This document shows, in pieces, positions 26,392 to 34,754 of a DNA stretch of 64,000 bases. Under the pieces are notes generated by a model. The model ran no database searches, was not told the origin of the DNA, and saw nothing but the letters and a program-made list of their open reading frames with translations. The position numbers and the translations under genes are program-made. The DNA is from an uncultured Eubacteriales bacterium (GTDB lineage: Bacteria > Bacillota > Clostridia > Christensenellales > Aristaeellaceae). The first letter of the stretch is position 1; each line of letters begins with the position of its first letter. The stretch covers positions 1 through 64,000 of the forward strand of contig CADBEB010000007.1 of the NCBI GenBank assembly GCA_902793605.1. The letters run 5' to 3'.

Positions 26392-27525
26392 ATGTCCCGC
26401 AGAACATTTGCCTGGTTCCTTGTGATGATCCTTATGCTGTCCGCCGCGGTATACCCTGCCGGAGCGGAAGAAGAACTGGATATCGAAGAACTGATAGAAG
26501 TCGAAGAACCGGAGGAGACCCCCGGAATCTATGAAACCGACGGTTCCACTGTGATCACCGTGACCTGTACGGGCGATTTCACGATCGGCGGTGACAACTA
26601 CCACAACAAATCCAAGTTCTTCTACAAGCGGCTGAAGGAGCACGACGGCGATATCAATTTCGTGATGGCCAACACCCGGAATATCTTCCTGAACGATGAC
26701 CTGACGCTCGTCAATTTCGAAGGAACGCTGACGGAAACCAAAAAGGTACCGGACAACAAGAAGAAGAACAAGTTTCTGTTCAATATCGCGCCTGAATACG
26801 TGACGGTGCTTTCGGACAACGGCGTGGAGGCGGTCTCACTGGAGAACAACCACGTGATGGATCACGGGGAGGAAGCATACGAAGAGACTAAGGAAACGCT
26901 CCGCAGCGCCGGCATCGTTTATTCCAACTCAGAAGAAATCGGGATCTTTGAGGTCAGCGGAATCCAGATCGCCATGTTGAGCTATCTTTGCATCGACCGG
27001 TATGACAAACCGATCGGCCAGTACGCGAATCTCTATGAGAAAGTGGAAGCGGATATCAAGGCCGTCAAAAAGCAGTATCCGATCGTGATCGTCTCCTTCC
27101 ACTGGGGGAACGAGCTGGATTATTCCCCGACGGAGCGTCAGATCAAAATGGGACGTCTCGCGGCGGACAGCGGCGCTGACCTGGTCATCGGCCACCATTC
27201 TCACCGTATCAATCCCATTGAGGAATATAACGGCGTCTATATCTGCTATTCGCTCGGCAACTTCTGCTTCTCCGGCAATGAGGCGCCGAGTGATATGACA
27301 TCCTTTATCTTCCAGACCCGTTTCAAGATCACGAAGTCCGGCGATGTTTCAAATACTGGCTTCCGCGTCATCCCGATCAGGATCACATCCATCCGGGACA
27401 AGAACGACTGCATCCCCACCCCCGTAGAGGATGAACGGCTGCAGACCGATATCATCAACGTCATGAAAGACAACGGCCGCAAACTCAACTATGCTGTGGC
27501 AGATTATCCGCTTGAATGGAGATAA
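26392..27525 (+). CDS. CapA/PgsA-family protein (secreted metallophosphatase-like)
   Basis: This 377-residue protein has a signal peptide (MSRRTFAWFLVMILMLSAAV) and an acidic spacer. A CapA domain follows, with CTGDFTIGGD, NFEGTLT, SLENNHVMDHG, SFHWGNELDY and IGHHSHRI, as in poly-gamma-glutamate synthesis and calcineurin-like proteins. GGAGG 7 bp before ATG 26392 fixes the start. No PgsB/PgsC genes are near, so it is probably an envelope hydrolase or polymer-handling protein rather than part of a capsule synthase. It lies in the Lrp-aminotransferase operon. Confidence 0.88.
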   Translation: MSRRTFAWFLVMILMLSAAVYPAGAEEELDIEELIEVEEPEETPGIYETDGSTVITVTCTGDFTIGGDNYHNKSKFFYKRLKEHDGDINFVMANTRNIFLNDDLTLVNFEGTLTETKKVPDNKKKNKFLFNIAPEYVTVLSDNGVEAVSLENNHVMDHGEEAYEETKETLRSAGIVYSNSEEIGIFEVSGIQIAMLSYLCIDRYDKPIGQYANLYEKVEADIKAVKKQYPIVIVSFHWGNELDYSPTERQIKMGRLAADSGADLVIGHHSHRINPIEEYNGVYICYSLGNFCFSGNEAPSDMTSFIFQTRFKITKSGDVSNTGFRVIPIRITSIRDKNDCIPTPVEDERLQTDIINVMKDNGRKLNYAVADYPLEWR

Positions 27526-27532
27526 TTATCTT

Positions 27533-28669
27533 ATGCGCGCATCATTATTGCTGGATGCCTGTGAGAAAGCCGGCATCCGCTTCTTTACCGGCGTACCCGA
27601 TTCCCTGCTGAAGGGTCTGTGCAACGAGCTCTACGACCGTTTCGGGACGGAGAGTGATACCCATGTCGTCGCCCATAATGAAGGCGGCGCGATCGCCCTG
27701 TGTGCCGGCCATTATCTTTCCTGCGGAAAGCCGGCCCTCTGTTATATGCAGAACAGCGGCCTGGGAAACGCCGTAAATCCGCTGGCCTCCCTGATGGATC
27801 CCAAGGTGTACGGAATCCCCTGCCTGCTGGTCATTGGCTGGCGCGGCGAGCCAGGCGTTAAAGACGAGCCACAGCATGTCAAGCAGGGAATCATCACGCT
27901 TTCCCAGCTGGAGATCCTGGACATTCCTTATCTGATCCTGTCCGAAGACACGACCGACGAAAGCTTCCTCGAAAACTTTGCTTCCCTTGTTTTCGCCCTC
28001 TCACAATGCAGGACAGCGGCGATCGTCGTCCGTAAAGGCGCGCTGACGACCGACCGGAAGCCTTCCTATTCCAATGCATTCCGCATGAGCCGCGAATCTG
28101 CCGCGGAGATCATCCTGAGTAAAACGGAAGCACGCGATGTCATTGTTTCGACAACCGGAAAACTCTCACGGGAACTCTTTGAACTGCGTGAAAAGCGTGG
28201 AGAAGACCATTCCCGGGATTTCCTGACCGTCGGTTCCATGGGCCACGCCGGAATGATCGCCCTGCGAATCGCCGTGGAGCATCCCGAGAGGACCGTCTGG
28301 TGCCTGGACGGTGACGGAGCCGCCCTGATGCACCTCGGTTCGCTCCCGGTCATCGGGAAACGGGCACCCGGGCATTTTCTGCATGTGATCATCAACAACG
28401 GCGCCCATGAGACGGTAGGCGGCATGCCGGTCTGTTCCGGTTGCCTGGATCTCCCGGCCCTCGCAAAGGCCTCCGGCTATCACGCCGTATATTCTGCCGA
28501 CAATGAGACTGATCTCGCCTCGGTACTTGAACAAGCCAAAGCTTCGTCTGCCGGCGGTCCGGTGATGGTCGAAGTGCGCTGCAGCTGTTCTTCCCGCGCA
28601 GACCTCGGCAGGCCGACCACAACCCCGATCCAGAACCGCGATGCCCTGATGGCCTTCCTTCAGACATAA
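27533..28669 (+). CDS. Phosphonopyruvate/sulfopyruvate decarboxylase-like TPP enzyme
   Basis: This 378-residue thiamine-diphosphate enzyme has an N-terminal pyrimidine-binding half (FTGVPDSLLKGLCN, HNEGGAIALCAGHY). The C-terminal half has the TPP motif DGDGAALMHLGS followed by INNGAHETVGG. This layout fits phosphonopyruvate decarboxylase, which makes phosphonoacetaldehyde. No PEP mutase gene lies in the window, so either the pathway is split or the substrate is another 2-oxo acid. Start ATG 27533 has GGAGAT upstream. Last gene of the Lrp operon, 7 bp after capA-like. Confidence 0.85.
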   Translation: MRASLLLDACEKAGIRFFTGVPDSLLKGLCNELYDRFGTESDTHVVAHNEGGAIALCAGHYLSCGKPALCYMQNSGLGNAVNPLASLMDPKVYGIPCLLVIGWRGEPGVKDEPQHVKQGIITLSQLEILDIPYLILSEDTTDESFLENFASLVFALSQCRTAAIVVRKGALTTDRKPSYSNAFRMSRESAAEIILSKTEARDVIVSTTGKLSRELFELREKRGEDHSRDFLTVGSMGHAGMIALRIAVEHPERTVWCLDGDGAALMHLGSLPVIGKRAPGHFLHVIINNGAHETVGGMPVCSGCLDLPALAKASGYHAVYSADNETDLASVLEQAKASSAGGPVMVEVRCSCSSRADLGRPTTTPIQNRDALMAFLQT

Positions 28670-28702
28670 TCCTGTGTCATTCTGAACGCAGCGAAGAATC
28701 TT
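28670..28702. repeat. Dispersed intergenic repeat, copy 1
   Basis: About 33 bp containing TTCTGAACGCAG and ending GAAGAATCT, with 5-bp arms ATTCT/AGAAT that can form a hairpin. It begins right after a stop codon. A near-identical copy lies at 29387-29418. Confidence 0.65.
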
Positions 28703-28727
28703 TATTACAAAAAGTTCACATTTTTGA

Positions 28728-28746
28728 CCACAACATGTAGTGCAAT
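28728..28746. promoter_or_regulatory. Operator-like 19-bp motif, copy 1
   Basis: CCACAACATGTAGTGCAAT lies immediately upstream of the -35 of the next gene. It matches 16 of 19 bases of the motif inside the uraA promoter (39194-39212). An AACATG/CATGTT inverted repeat overlaps it. Confidence 0.4.
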
Positions 28747-28750
28747 CATG

Positions 28751-28779
28751 TTGACCTCGATTACATATTTAGTTATTAT
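28751..28779 (+). promoter_or_regulatory. Promoter of the 28815 gene
   Basis: TTGACC (28751-28756), 17 bp, TATTAT (28774-28779), 36 bp before the start. Confidence 0.7.
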
Positions 28780-28814
28780 TAAATAAGTATTGAGTATGTT
28801 TAGGGGGAATGTTC

Positions 28815-29342
28815 ATGATTGCCGGATACGGGAGCAAGCCGGTATTTCAGTACAAGTTCCGTCCTCTGATTCAGGACCGGCGCGCTCCGGACGGCGGTTT
28901 CTGCGTCATTCTGTATGAGAACCGGATCCTCTCCTTTAGCACATACGACGTGAACGGCGCCTTTATCGACGAACTCTGTTTTTCCCTTCCCGGGCGTGTG
29001 ATCCAGTGTTTTTACGGCTTGCTCCGCAATGCGATGAGCTGGCTCGGGGCGACGCCCTGTGACCTGCGCGGTACGGATATGGCGCCGTATGCTTCCTCCT
29101 TTGCCTTTGACGGGTATGATCCGATTCGCATCTGGGGAATCAATGAACTGCTCCTGCAGCCCTCCGGTTCCGAAGCCGGCTTCTTTACCCGGCACCTGCT
29201 CGTCCTCTTTGAGGATGTGGCGACCCTTTTCGCCGAGAGCGGCATCAACCTGACGCTGGACGGGTTCACCTGGGATCCTGCCCGGATCAATCCGTTCCGG
29301 AAAAGCCAGCTCTATTCCTCCGGACAGCAGGGAGTGATCTGA
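28815..29342 (+). CDS. Hypothetical protein
   Basis: This 175-residue protein is not recognised. AGGGGG at 28802-28807 favours ATG 28815 over ATG 28809. It appears soluble, with mixed alpha/beta composition; it contains GGFCVILYENRILSFSTYD and a C-terminal region rich in aromatic residues (LDGFTWDPARINPF). There is no signal peptide or membrane segment. It has its own promoter, an operator-like motif and a terminator. It is bracketed by two copies of a dispersed repeat, so it may be a recently inserted or independently regulated unit. Confidence 0.65.
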   Translation: MIAGYGSKPVFQYKFRPLIQDRRAPDGGFCVILYENRILSFSTYDVNGAFIDELCFSLPGRVIQCFYGLLRNAMSWLGATPCDLRGTDMAPYASSFAFDGYDPIRIWGINELLLQPSGSEAGFFTRHLLVLFEDVATLFAESGINLTLDGFTWDPARINPFRKSQLYSSGQQGVI

Positions 29343-29349
29343 TCAGCAT

Positions 29350-29375
29350 ACAGGCCTGCAACGGCCTGTTTTTTC
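29350..29375 (+). terminator. Terminator of the 28815 gene
   Basis: ACAGGCC-TGCAAC-GGCCTGT followed by TTTTTTC, 8 bp after the stop. Confidence 0.85.
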
Positions 29376-29386
29376 TTGCAAAACAA

Positions 29387-29418
29387 ATCCTGTGTTATTC
29401 TGAACGCAGTGAGAATCT
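29387..29418. repeat. Dispersed intergenic repeat, copy 2
   Basis: It differs from copy 1 (28670-28702) by two C-to-T changes and one missing A, and keeps the ATTCT/AGAAT arms. It lies just upstream of the phosphohexomutase ribosome binding site. Confidence 0.65.
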
Positions 29419-29437
29419 TAAGAAGAGGAGAAACACC

Positions 29438-31066
29438 ATGACTGACCTGGAAAGAAAGAACGCCTGGCTGGCCTGTCCTGCGATGACGGAGGAACTGAGA
29501 AAAGAACTGGATGGAATGGATGAAGCATCCCTGCACGACAGCTTCTACCGGAACCTGACCTTCGGAACCGGCGGACTGCGTGGCGTGCTCGGCGCCGGCA
29601 CCAACCGGATGAACTTCTTCACGGTCGCAAAGGCGACGCACGGCCTGGCGGAATACCTGAAGGAAGCCTTCGAGCGGCCTTCCTGCGCAGTCAGTTTCGA
29701 CAGCCGGATCCATTCCGAAGATTTTGCCCGGTTGACCGCAGCCGTGCTGGCTGAATCAGGCGTTTCCGTGTGGATCTATCCCCGCCTCCAGCCGACCCCG
29801 ATGCTGAGCTTTGCGGTGCGTCACCTGCACACCTCCGCAGGGATCATGATCACCGCATCCCATAACCCCGCAAAGTACAATGGTTACAAGGTTTATGGAG
29901 CAGATGGTTGCCAGATCACGCTGGAAGCGGCGGAGCGCACTCAGCACCATATTGATCACCAGCCGGACCTGACGGATGACCTGCCCGATTTTGAGCGGTA
30001 CCTTTCTGCCGGCGCGATCCGCTGGATCACGGATGAAACAATCGAAGCATACTATCAGGCGATCGCAAAGCTCAGCGTGAAGCCGGTTTCGGAACCCCTG
30101 CACCTGGTCTATTCGCCGCTGAACGGCACCGGCAACGTCCCGGTCCGCGAGATGATGAAGCGGATGAAAAATATCCGGGTGGAAATCGTGACGGAGCAGG
30201 AGCTTCCTGACGGGCGCTTCCCGACATGCCCGTATCCGAACCCTGAGATCCGGGAGGCCATGTCGCTCTCGATCCGGAAAACCGTCGAAACCCAGGCCGA
30301 TTTCTGCTTCGCTACGGATCCCGACTGTGACCGGATGGGCGCCGGTGTACGCGTCGGTGATGAGGTGCAGCTGATCAGCGGAAACGACATGGGTATCCTG
30401 ATGCTGGATTTCCTCTGCCGAAACAAAAAGACCGCCTCTTCCCTTCCGCCGGTCGTCGTCAAAACGATCGTCACGACGGAAATGGCCGCCGCGCTCTGCC
30501 GGAAGCACGGGATTGAACTGCGGAACGTGTTGACCGGTTTCAAGTTCATCGGGGAACAGATCGGCCTGCTGGAAAAGGATCATGCATCCGACCGCTTCCT
30601 CTTCGGGTTTGAGGAGAGTTACGGCTATCTTTCCGGAACGGACGTCCGGGACAAGGACGCCGTCAACGCCGCGCTGCTGCTGTGCGAGCTGGCATCCGAC
30701 CTGAAAGCCCAGGGAAAAACAATGCTCGATCGCCTGGAGGAATTGCGCAGGGAATACGGTTTCTTCGCCCAGCGCCTTCTGACCTTCGAATATGAAGGTG
30801 AGGACGGTGCCAACCGGATGGCAGCCATCATGAAAACCCTTCGTACGGGCGAAGGTAACAAGACCGACTACCTGCTCGACGATACCGGCCTCCCGAAGAG
30901 TGACGTCATCGAATTCCGGCAGTCCGACGGCAACAAATGGATCGTCCGCCCCTCCGGAACGGAACCCAAGCTCAAAGCCTACCTCTTCGCCAGTGCCGAA
31001 ACCCGGGAATCCGCCGAAAAGCAACTCGATGTCCTTGAAGAGACCGTCAACACATTTTGCAAATAA
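29438..31066 (+). CDS. Phosphoglucomutase/phosphomannomutase family protein
   Basis: This 542-residue alpha-D-phosphohexomutase has the catalytic serine loop TASHNPAKYNGYKVYG, the metal-binding DPDCDRMG, the sugar-binding FGFEESYGYL and the phosphate-binding RPSGTEPKLK. Its length and FGTGGLRG N-terminus match the PgcA/Pgm group of Firmicutes that interconverts glucose-1-P and glucose-6-P (glycogen, UDP-glucose, wall polymers). AGGAG precedes the ATG. It appears monocistronic. Confidence 0.94.
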   Translation: MTDLERKNAWLACPAMTEELRKELDGMDEASLHDSFYRNLTFGTGGLRGVLGAGTNRMNFFTVAKATHGLAEYLKEAFERPSCAVSFDSRIHSEDFARLTAAVLAESGVSVWIYPRLQPTPMLSFAVRHLHTSAGIMITASHNPAKYNGYKVYGADGCQITLEAAERTQHHIDHQPDLTDDLPDFERYLSAGAIRWITDETIEAYYQAIAKLSVKPVSEPLHLVYSPLNGTGNVPVREMMKRMKNIRVEIVTEQELPDGRFPTCPYPNPEIREAMSLSIRKTVETQADFCFATDPDCDRMGAGVRVGDEVQLISGNDMGILMLDFLCRNKKTASSLPPVVVKTIVTTEMAAALCRKHGIELRNVLTGFKFIGEQIGLLEKDHASDRFLFGFEESYGYLSGTDVRDKDAVNAALLLCELASDLKAQGKTMLDRLEELRREYGFFAQRLLTFEYEGEDGANRMAAIMKTLRTGEGNKTDYLLDDTGLPKSDVIEFRQSDGNKWIVRPSGTEPKLKAYLFASAETRESAEKQLDVLEETVNTFCK

Positions 31067-31115
31067 CCCGAAGGTCCGGGCGATCGGAAGCCCACCCTTA
31101 AGAAGGCATTGACTG

Positions 31116-31160
31116 AATAAAAAAGCATGGTTGCTGTTCAAGCAACCATGCTCTTTCTTT
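31116..31160. terminator. Bidirectional terminator
   Basis: The perfect 11-bp stem AGCATGGTTGC/GCAACCATGCT has CTTTCTTT on the plus side and TTTTTTATTC on the minus side. It serves both the phosphohexomutase gene and the zinc-ribbon gene, which converge here. Confidence 0.85.
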
Positions 31161-31167
31161 GATTCAA

Positions 31168-31458
31168 TCAGAACCGGCTCTGACGCTGCGCTTCGAAGCA
31201 CTCACGGCAGTAGACGGGGCGATCTCCGCGGGGCTGGAAAGGCACCTGGGTCTCGCAGCCGCAGCCGTCACAGATGACGGTGTACATCTGCCGGGGAGCA
31301 CCACCGTTGCCGTTCTGGGCACGACGGGCAGCGCGGCATGCCGGGCAGCGGCTCGGCTCATTCTGGAAGCCCTTCTGAGCGAAGAACTCCTGCTCGCTGG
31401 CAGAGAAAACGAATTCGTTGCCGCAGTCACGGCAGGTCAAGGTCTTGTCTTCGTACAT
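31168..31458 (-). CDS. Zinc-ribbon domain protein
   Basis: This 96-residue protein has two CxxC pairs in the N-terminal half (LTCRDCGNEF and SRCPACRAAR). Further cysteines form a second ribbon (VICDGCGCETQ, VYCRECFEAQ). This is the small CxxC-x-CxxC zinc-ribbon family of Clostridia; its role is unknown, possibly binding nucleic acid or protein. AGGAGG precedes the ATG. Transcription from the promoter at 31596-31624 gives a leader of about 130 nt, long for such a small gene, with an ATGGTT/AACCAT hairpin near 31528-31549. Confidence 0.88.
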   Translation of the reverse strand: MYEDKTLTCRDCGNEFVFSASEQEFFAQKGFQNEPSRCPACRAARRAQNGNGGAPRQMYTVICDGCGCETQVPFQPRGDRPVYCRECFEAQRQSRF

Positions 31459-31595
31459 GGTACAAACCTCCTAAAAATATGTTGTTTACCCGCGCCATTG
31501 GTGATGAATCGTGCCCCGTTCCAGACAATGGTTATGAGTAACAACCATGGAGGAAATGAACCGTAGTTACGACCAGGGGTTGGGTGTACTTTGCG

Positions 31596-31624
31596 ATTAT
31601 ATCATGATGTTTTTCGTTTGTACA
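31596..31624 (-). promoter_or_regulatory. Promoter of the zinc-ribbon gene
   Basis: The minus strand reads TGTACA (31619-31624), 17 bp, TATAAT (31596-31601) preceded by TGA (extended -10). Confidence 0.72.
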
Positions 31625-31664
31625 GTTTTTTCTTAATAATTTTATCCATTCGGACTAATAGCGC

Positions 31665-33935
31665 TTAATGGAAGTCTTCCGGATCTGCTCCTCCAAAGGA
31701 AACATTTCCGTTCTCAGCTGCCTTGAGCGTGAACGTATGGCGGTATCGTGTTCCTTTGATCTCCACTGATTCGCTCTTGCTGTAACTTCCCATCTCACCG
31801 AAGAGTGTATCATATCCGTACCAGTAGCGGCCGGAGCACCAGGCCAGCGTATAGTAACCGGAAGGCACTTTTATCCAGGCGGTCTTACCGGGATGGACAA
31901 AGGCAGTGACGACGATCTGATCCGTGGAAGCGTCACGCATGATGAAATAGGTCGGATCGGAATTGGCGTCAACCCGGATGTTGATCTGGGTCCCGGCTTT
32001 CGATCCCGAGATCCATCCGGTGGGCGGCATCTCCTGTGTCGGAACATCCGGAAGCCGTTTCATCGAGGAATTCAGACTGTCCAGTGTGTCCTCCCACGTG
32101 AAGCGGTTCAGAAAATCCTGATAAGACGCAGGTACGTTCCCGTCCTTCATCTCTTCCAGGTCAAAAGTCAATGCGGACTTCTTCGCTTTCTGGTTCTTTC
32201 GGTCAGTCACCTCTTCAGCCAGTTTCTGCGCCAGCAGGTTCTCGAGGGTATCCTTGTCCGGCCGGTCGGAAACCGGCATCGTCGCCGCGACATCGACCAC
32301 GTCGTAGGAGGCTTTCTTCAGCAGAGCTTCCGGTTCAAGTGTATCCGTGCAGTTCAGCACCATCTCCCGGGGTCCTTTGTTCACATCCAGCGTCTGGTTC
32401 TTCCGGGTTGCCAGTAAAGCTGCCCAGGCGGTATCCGGAATGCTGAATGATTCGCGGGATTGCACCCAGGCCTTGAAAGGTTCGGATGCGGTTTCGAGAG
32501 AAACCAGTTCTTCTGCTGATTTGATCTGCGCCGCAGTGAGCGGAAGCGGGAAAAGGCGATCCTTGAGCGCCTGCTGAAAGTCCTTGCCGGAGAATTCCTT
32601 TCTCGCCGCACCGGCGGCTTTGGTGACGGCCGTCCGGAGGATCCCGGCACCGTTCTTGCTGACCGCACCGTCCTGCAGGGGAAGCGTGATCTCAAGATTA
32701 TACCTCGACGCATTCTCAAGGGCTGTGTTCAGCCAGGCCGACCGGTCCTCCGCATTGGTATAGGAGCCGAGCGACTTGAGATCCGGTTGCCAGCTCCGCA
32801 GGCTGAAGGAGATGGTCTCCCCTTCCAGCGCAATGTTCTGAGCCCCTTTCTCATAGATCGCTTTCTGCCAGGCATCCTTTGCCTTGCCTGCTTCCTGCAG
32901 AAGGAGATTGTTGAGGACGCTTGCCGCATTGGCAGGGGTCAGCCGCCGGTTGGCCGTCAGAGATGCCTTGGTCGTGGCAATTGAAGACCTGACTTTGTTG
33001 ACAAACCCTTCATACGTGTTTTCCGAATAGAGCTTTGGCGGATCCGCATAGGCAATCCCGTCGGACCAGCGGTAGATGCGGTCCTCCAGTTTGTTCATCA
33101 CGTTCATTTCCGCGACGGCTTTTGCATTCGGGCTTTCCAGCCAGGACATCACCAGTTTGCTGTGATAGCCCCTGATGGAATCCTCCTGCGTGCCGTACAG
33201 AGCATAGAAGGAGAAGGACAGGTCGAAAACCAGAAAAGAGGACGCCAGGTTCGGGTTCCCGGTAAAGATGATCTGCTCATCCTGCAGCCTGCACTTGAGC
33301 GCATGCACTTCGTCCTTAATCACGGAAAGGGCAACATCGCCGCCTTCCCAGGAAACGCCGGGCGTGGCTTCAGATTTGTCCGTAATGATCACGCAGCAGT
33401 AACCGGGGCGCGGATTTTTGGGTTTGAACTGTTTCCAGTTGACTTTGTAAAATTCCTTGAACGCCGACTCCGGCCAGACATACGGACGAAGGCAGAACTG
33501 AGCTCCGGGATCTGCCAGCAGCACCTTCATCTGATCCGAAACATCCAGTGTTTCATACGGAGACGTCTGCGCGTCATCCAGCGCGATGTCAACATCCTCG
33601 CTGTCTGTCTCGATCCGGCGGCCGGGGATGCAGTATGCCTCCAGTGCAGCCGTGTTTTCACTGCCCGCAGCCGCGATATTTTCGGCCGCGTATATGAAAC
33701 CGGTCAGGAAGTTCCCTTCATCCGCCAGCGCCAGAATCCCGTCACTGACTGATTCCGGATCCATTCCGGCGCTCAGCGCCTGATCCGCCGCTTCCAGCAG
33801 CTTCGGGATATCCTTACAGGAAGTAAAATCCGTCAGGTGGATCTCATCGCTCCCCGTAGATTCGCCAAGTGAGAAAGCAGGGAGAAAGCTCAGGCAGAGC
33901 AGGACGATCAGCAAACGGCGAAGGTTCTTTCTCAT
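31665..33935 (-). CDS. Large secreted protein of unknown function
   Basis: This 756-residue protein has a clear signal peptide (MRKNLRRLLIVLLCLSFLPA). The mature part is long, mostly helical in the middle (many A, K, L and E), with short aromatic motifs. A C-terminal beta-rich domain of about 120 residues contains WIKVPSGYYTLAWCSGRYWYGYD. No catalytic motif is recognised. AAAGGAG before ATG 33935 fixes the start. A 9-bp hairpin (33965-33985) lies in the leader. It follows a phosphoesterase gene by 82 bp and may be in the same operon. It is probably a surface-exposed or envelope protein. Confidence 0.78.
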   Translation of the reverse strand: MRKNLRRLLIVLLCLSFLPAFSLGESTGSDEIHLTDFTSCKDIPKLLEAADQALSAGMDPESVSDGILALADEGNFLTGFIYAAENIAAAGSENTAALEAYCIPGRRIETDSEDVDIALDDAQTSPYETLDVSDQMKVLLADPGAQFCLRPYVWPESAFKEFYKVNWKQFKPKNPRPGYCCVIITDKSEATPGVSWEGGDVALSVIKDEVHALKCRLQDEQIIFTGNPNLASSFLVFDLSFSFYALYGTQEDSIRGYHSKLVMSWLESPNAKAVAEMNVMNKLEDRIYRWSDGIAYADPPKLYSENTYEGFVNKVRSSIATTKASLTANRRLTPANAASVLNNLLLQEAGKAKDAWQKAIYEKGAQNIALEGETISFSLRSWQPDLKSLGSYTNAEDRSAWLNTALENASRYNLEITLPLQDGAVSKNGAGILRTAVTKAAGAARKEFSGKDFQQALKDRLFPLPLTAAQIKSAEELVSLETASEPFKAWVQSRESFSIPDTAWAALLATRKNQTLDVNKGPREMVLNCTDTLEPEALLKKASYDVVDVAATMPVSDRPDKDTLENLLAQKLAEEVTDRKNQKAKKSALTFDLEEMKDGNVPASYQDFLNRFTWEDTLDSLNSSMKRLPDVPTQEMPPTGWISGSKAGTQINIRVDANSDPTYFIMRDASTDQIVVTAFVHPGKTAWIKVPSGYYTLAWCSGRYWYGYDTLFGEMGSYSKSESVEIKGTRYRHTFTLKAAENGNVSFGGADPEDFH

Positions 33936-34017
33936 AAAGCTTCTCTCCTTTAAATCCTTCACTCGCTCACGCATTCTGCGCGAGCAGGAAAACACGCATG
34001 CGACAGAGCTTCAGTTT

Positions 34018-34731
34018 CTACGTCACGTCGCAGTAAATTTCCGCCAGGTCATCCAGCCGCAGCAGCATCGGGCAGTCTCCGCCTGCCGCGCCCGTATCGA
34101 TATCGATCCATGTCGGCGTTACGAATGCCCTGCCTTTTTCCCCGTAATACTGCGTCGGTGTATGCCCGAGGATCACCAGGCGGTCATTCCAGTATCTTTC
34201 ATTGAGATCCGGCCTGGTCCAGAGCAGGTCCCTCGGGTCATATTCGTCCATTCCCTTCTCCGGGCTGAAACCGTACAGTCCTCCGTGGACCAGCAAAAAC
34301 CGCTTCATCGGCACAGCGAGTTCCAGGTATACCGGGGTTGAACGGATATAGGCAAACAGAGCGGACAGTTCCTCCGGGTCTGACTTTTTCAGTTTCATCA
34401 GGCTGTCGATCGTAACCAGGGCGCCGTTCCTGTGCCAGATGTAAAGGTCACGTTCCTGTTTCGGGCCAAGGTCTCGCATGCTGAGGATGTCTGTATCCGT
34501 CGTGAACAGAAAATCACAGTCCAGCAGCATCGCCTCATGGTTTCCGCGCAGCAGCGTCACATTGGGCTGCTTCATCATCCAGCGCAGCATCGCTACTCCG
34601 CCGTCCCCGTTGCGGTCGATAACGTCTCCGATCACATACAGCTGGTCAGACGGACCGAACTCCACCTTTGCCAGCAGATTAAGGAATGACTGCAGTGGAT
34701 AGCCATGCAGATCAGAAGTCGCATAGATCAT
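34018..34731 (-). CDS. Metallophosphoesterase (PrpE/ApaH-like)
   Basis: This 237-residue calcineurin-like phosphoesterase has metal motifs YATSDLHGYP, GDVIDRNGD and LRGNHEAM, plus later His residues in LVHGGLYG and LGHTPT. It resembles Firmicute serine/threonine phosphatases and diadenosine-tetraphosphatases of the PrpE/ApaH type. It is cytoplasmic. The substrate is not decided by sequence. It lies 23 bp downstream of the NusG-like gene, so the two are likely co-transcribed. The ribosome binding site is weak. Confidence 0.9.
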   Translation of the reverse strand: MIYATSDLHGYPLQSFLNLLAKVEFGPSDQLYVIGDVIDRNGDGGVAMLRWMMKQPNVTLLRGNHEAMLLDCDFLFTTDTDILSMRDLGPKQERDLYIWHRNGALVTIDSLMKLKKSDPEELSALFAYIRSTPVYLELAVPMKRFLLVHGGLYGFSPEKGMDEYDPRDLLWTRPDLNERYWNDRLVILGHTPTQYYGEKGRAFVTPTWIDIDTGAAGGDCPMLLRLDDLAEIYCDVT

Positions 34732-34754
34732 GTTCTTTCATCCCGCCTGCAGCA

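Noticed and set aside
29756..31201. 481-codon open frame antisense to the phosphohexomutase
   Set aside because: Shadow frame; the plus-strand gene has all catalytic motifs and a ribosome binding site.
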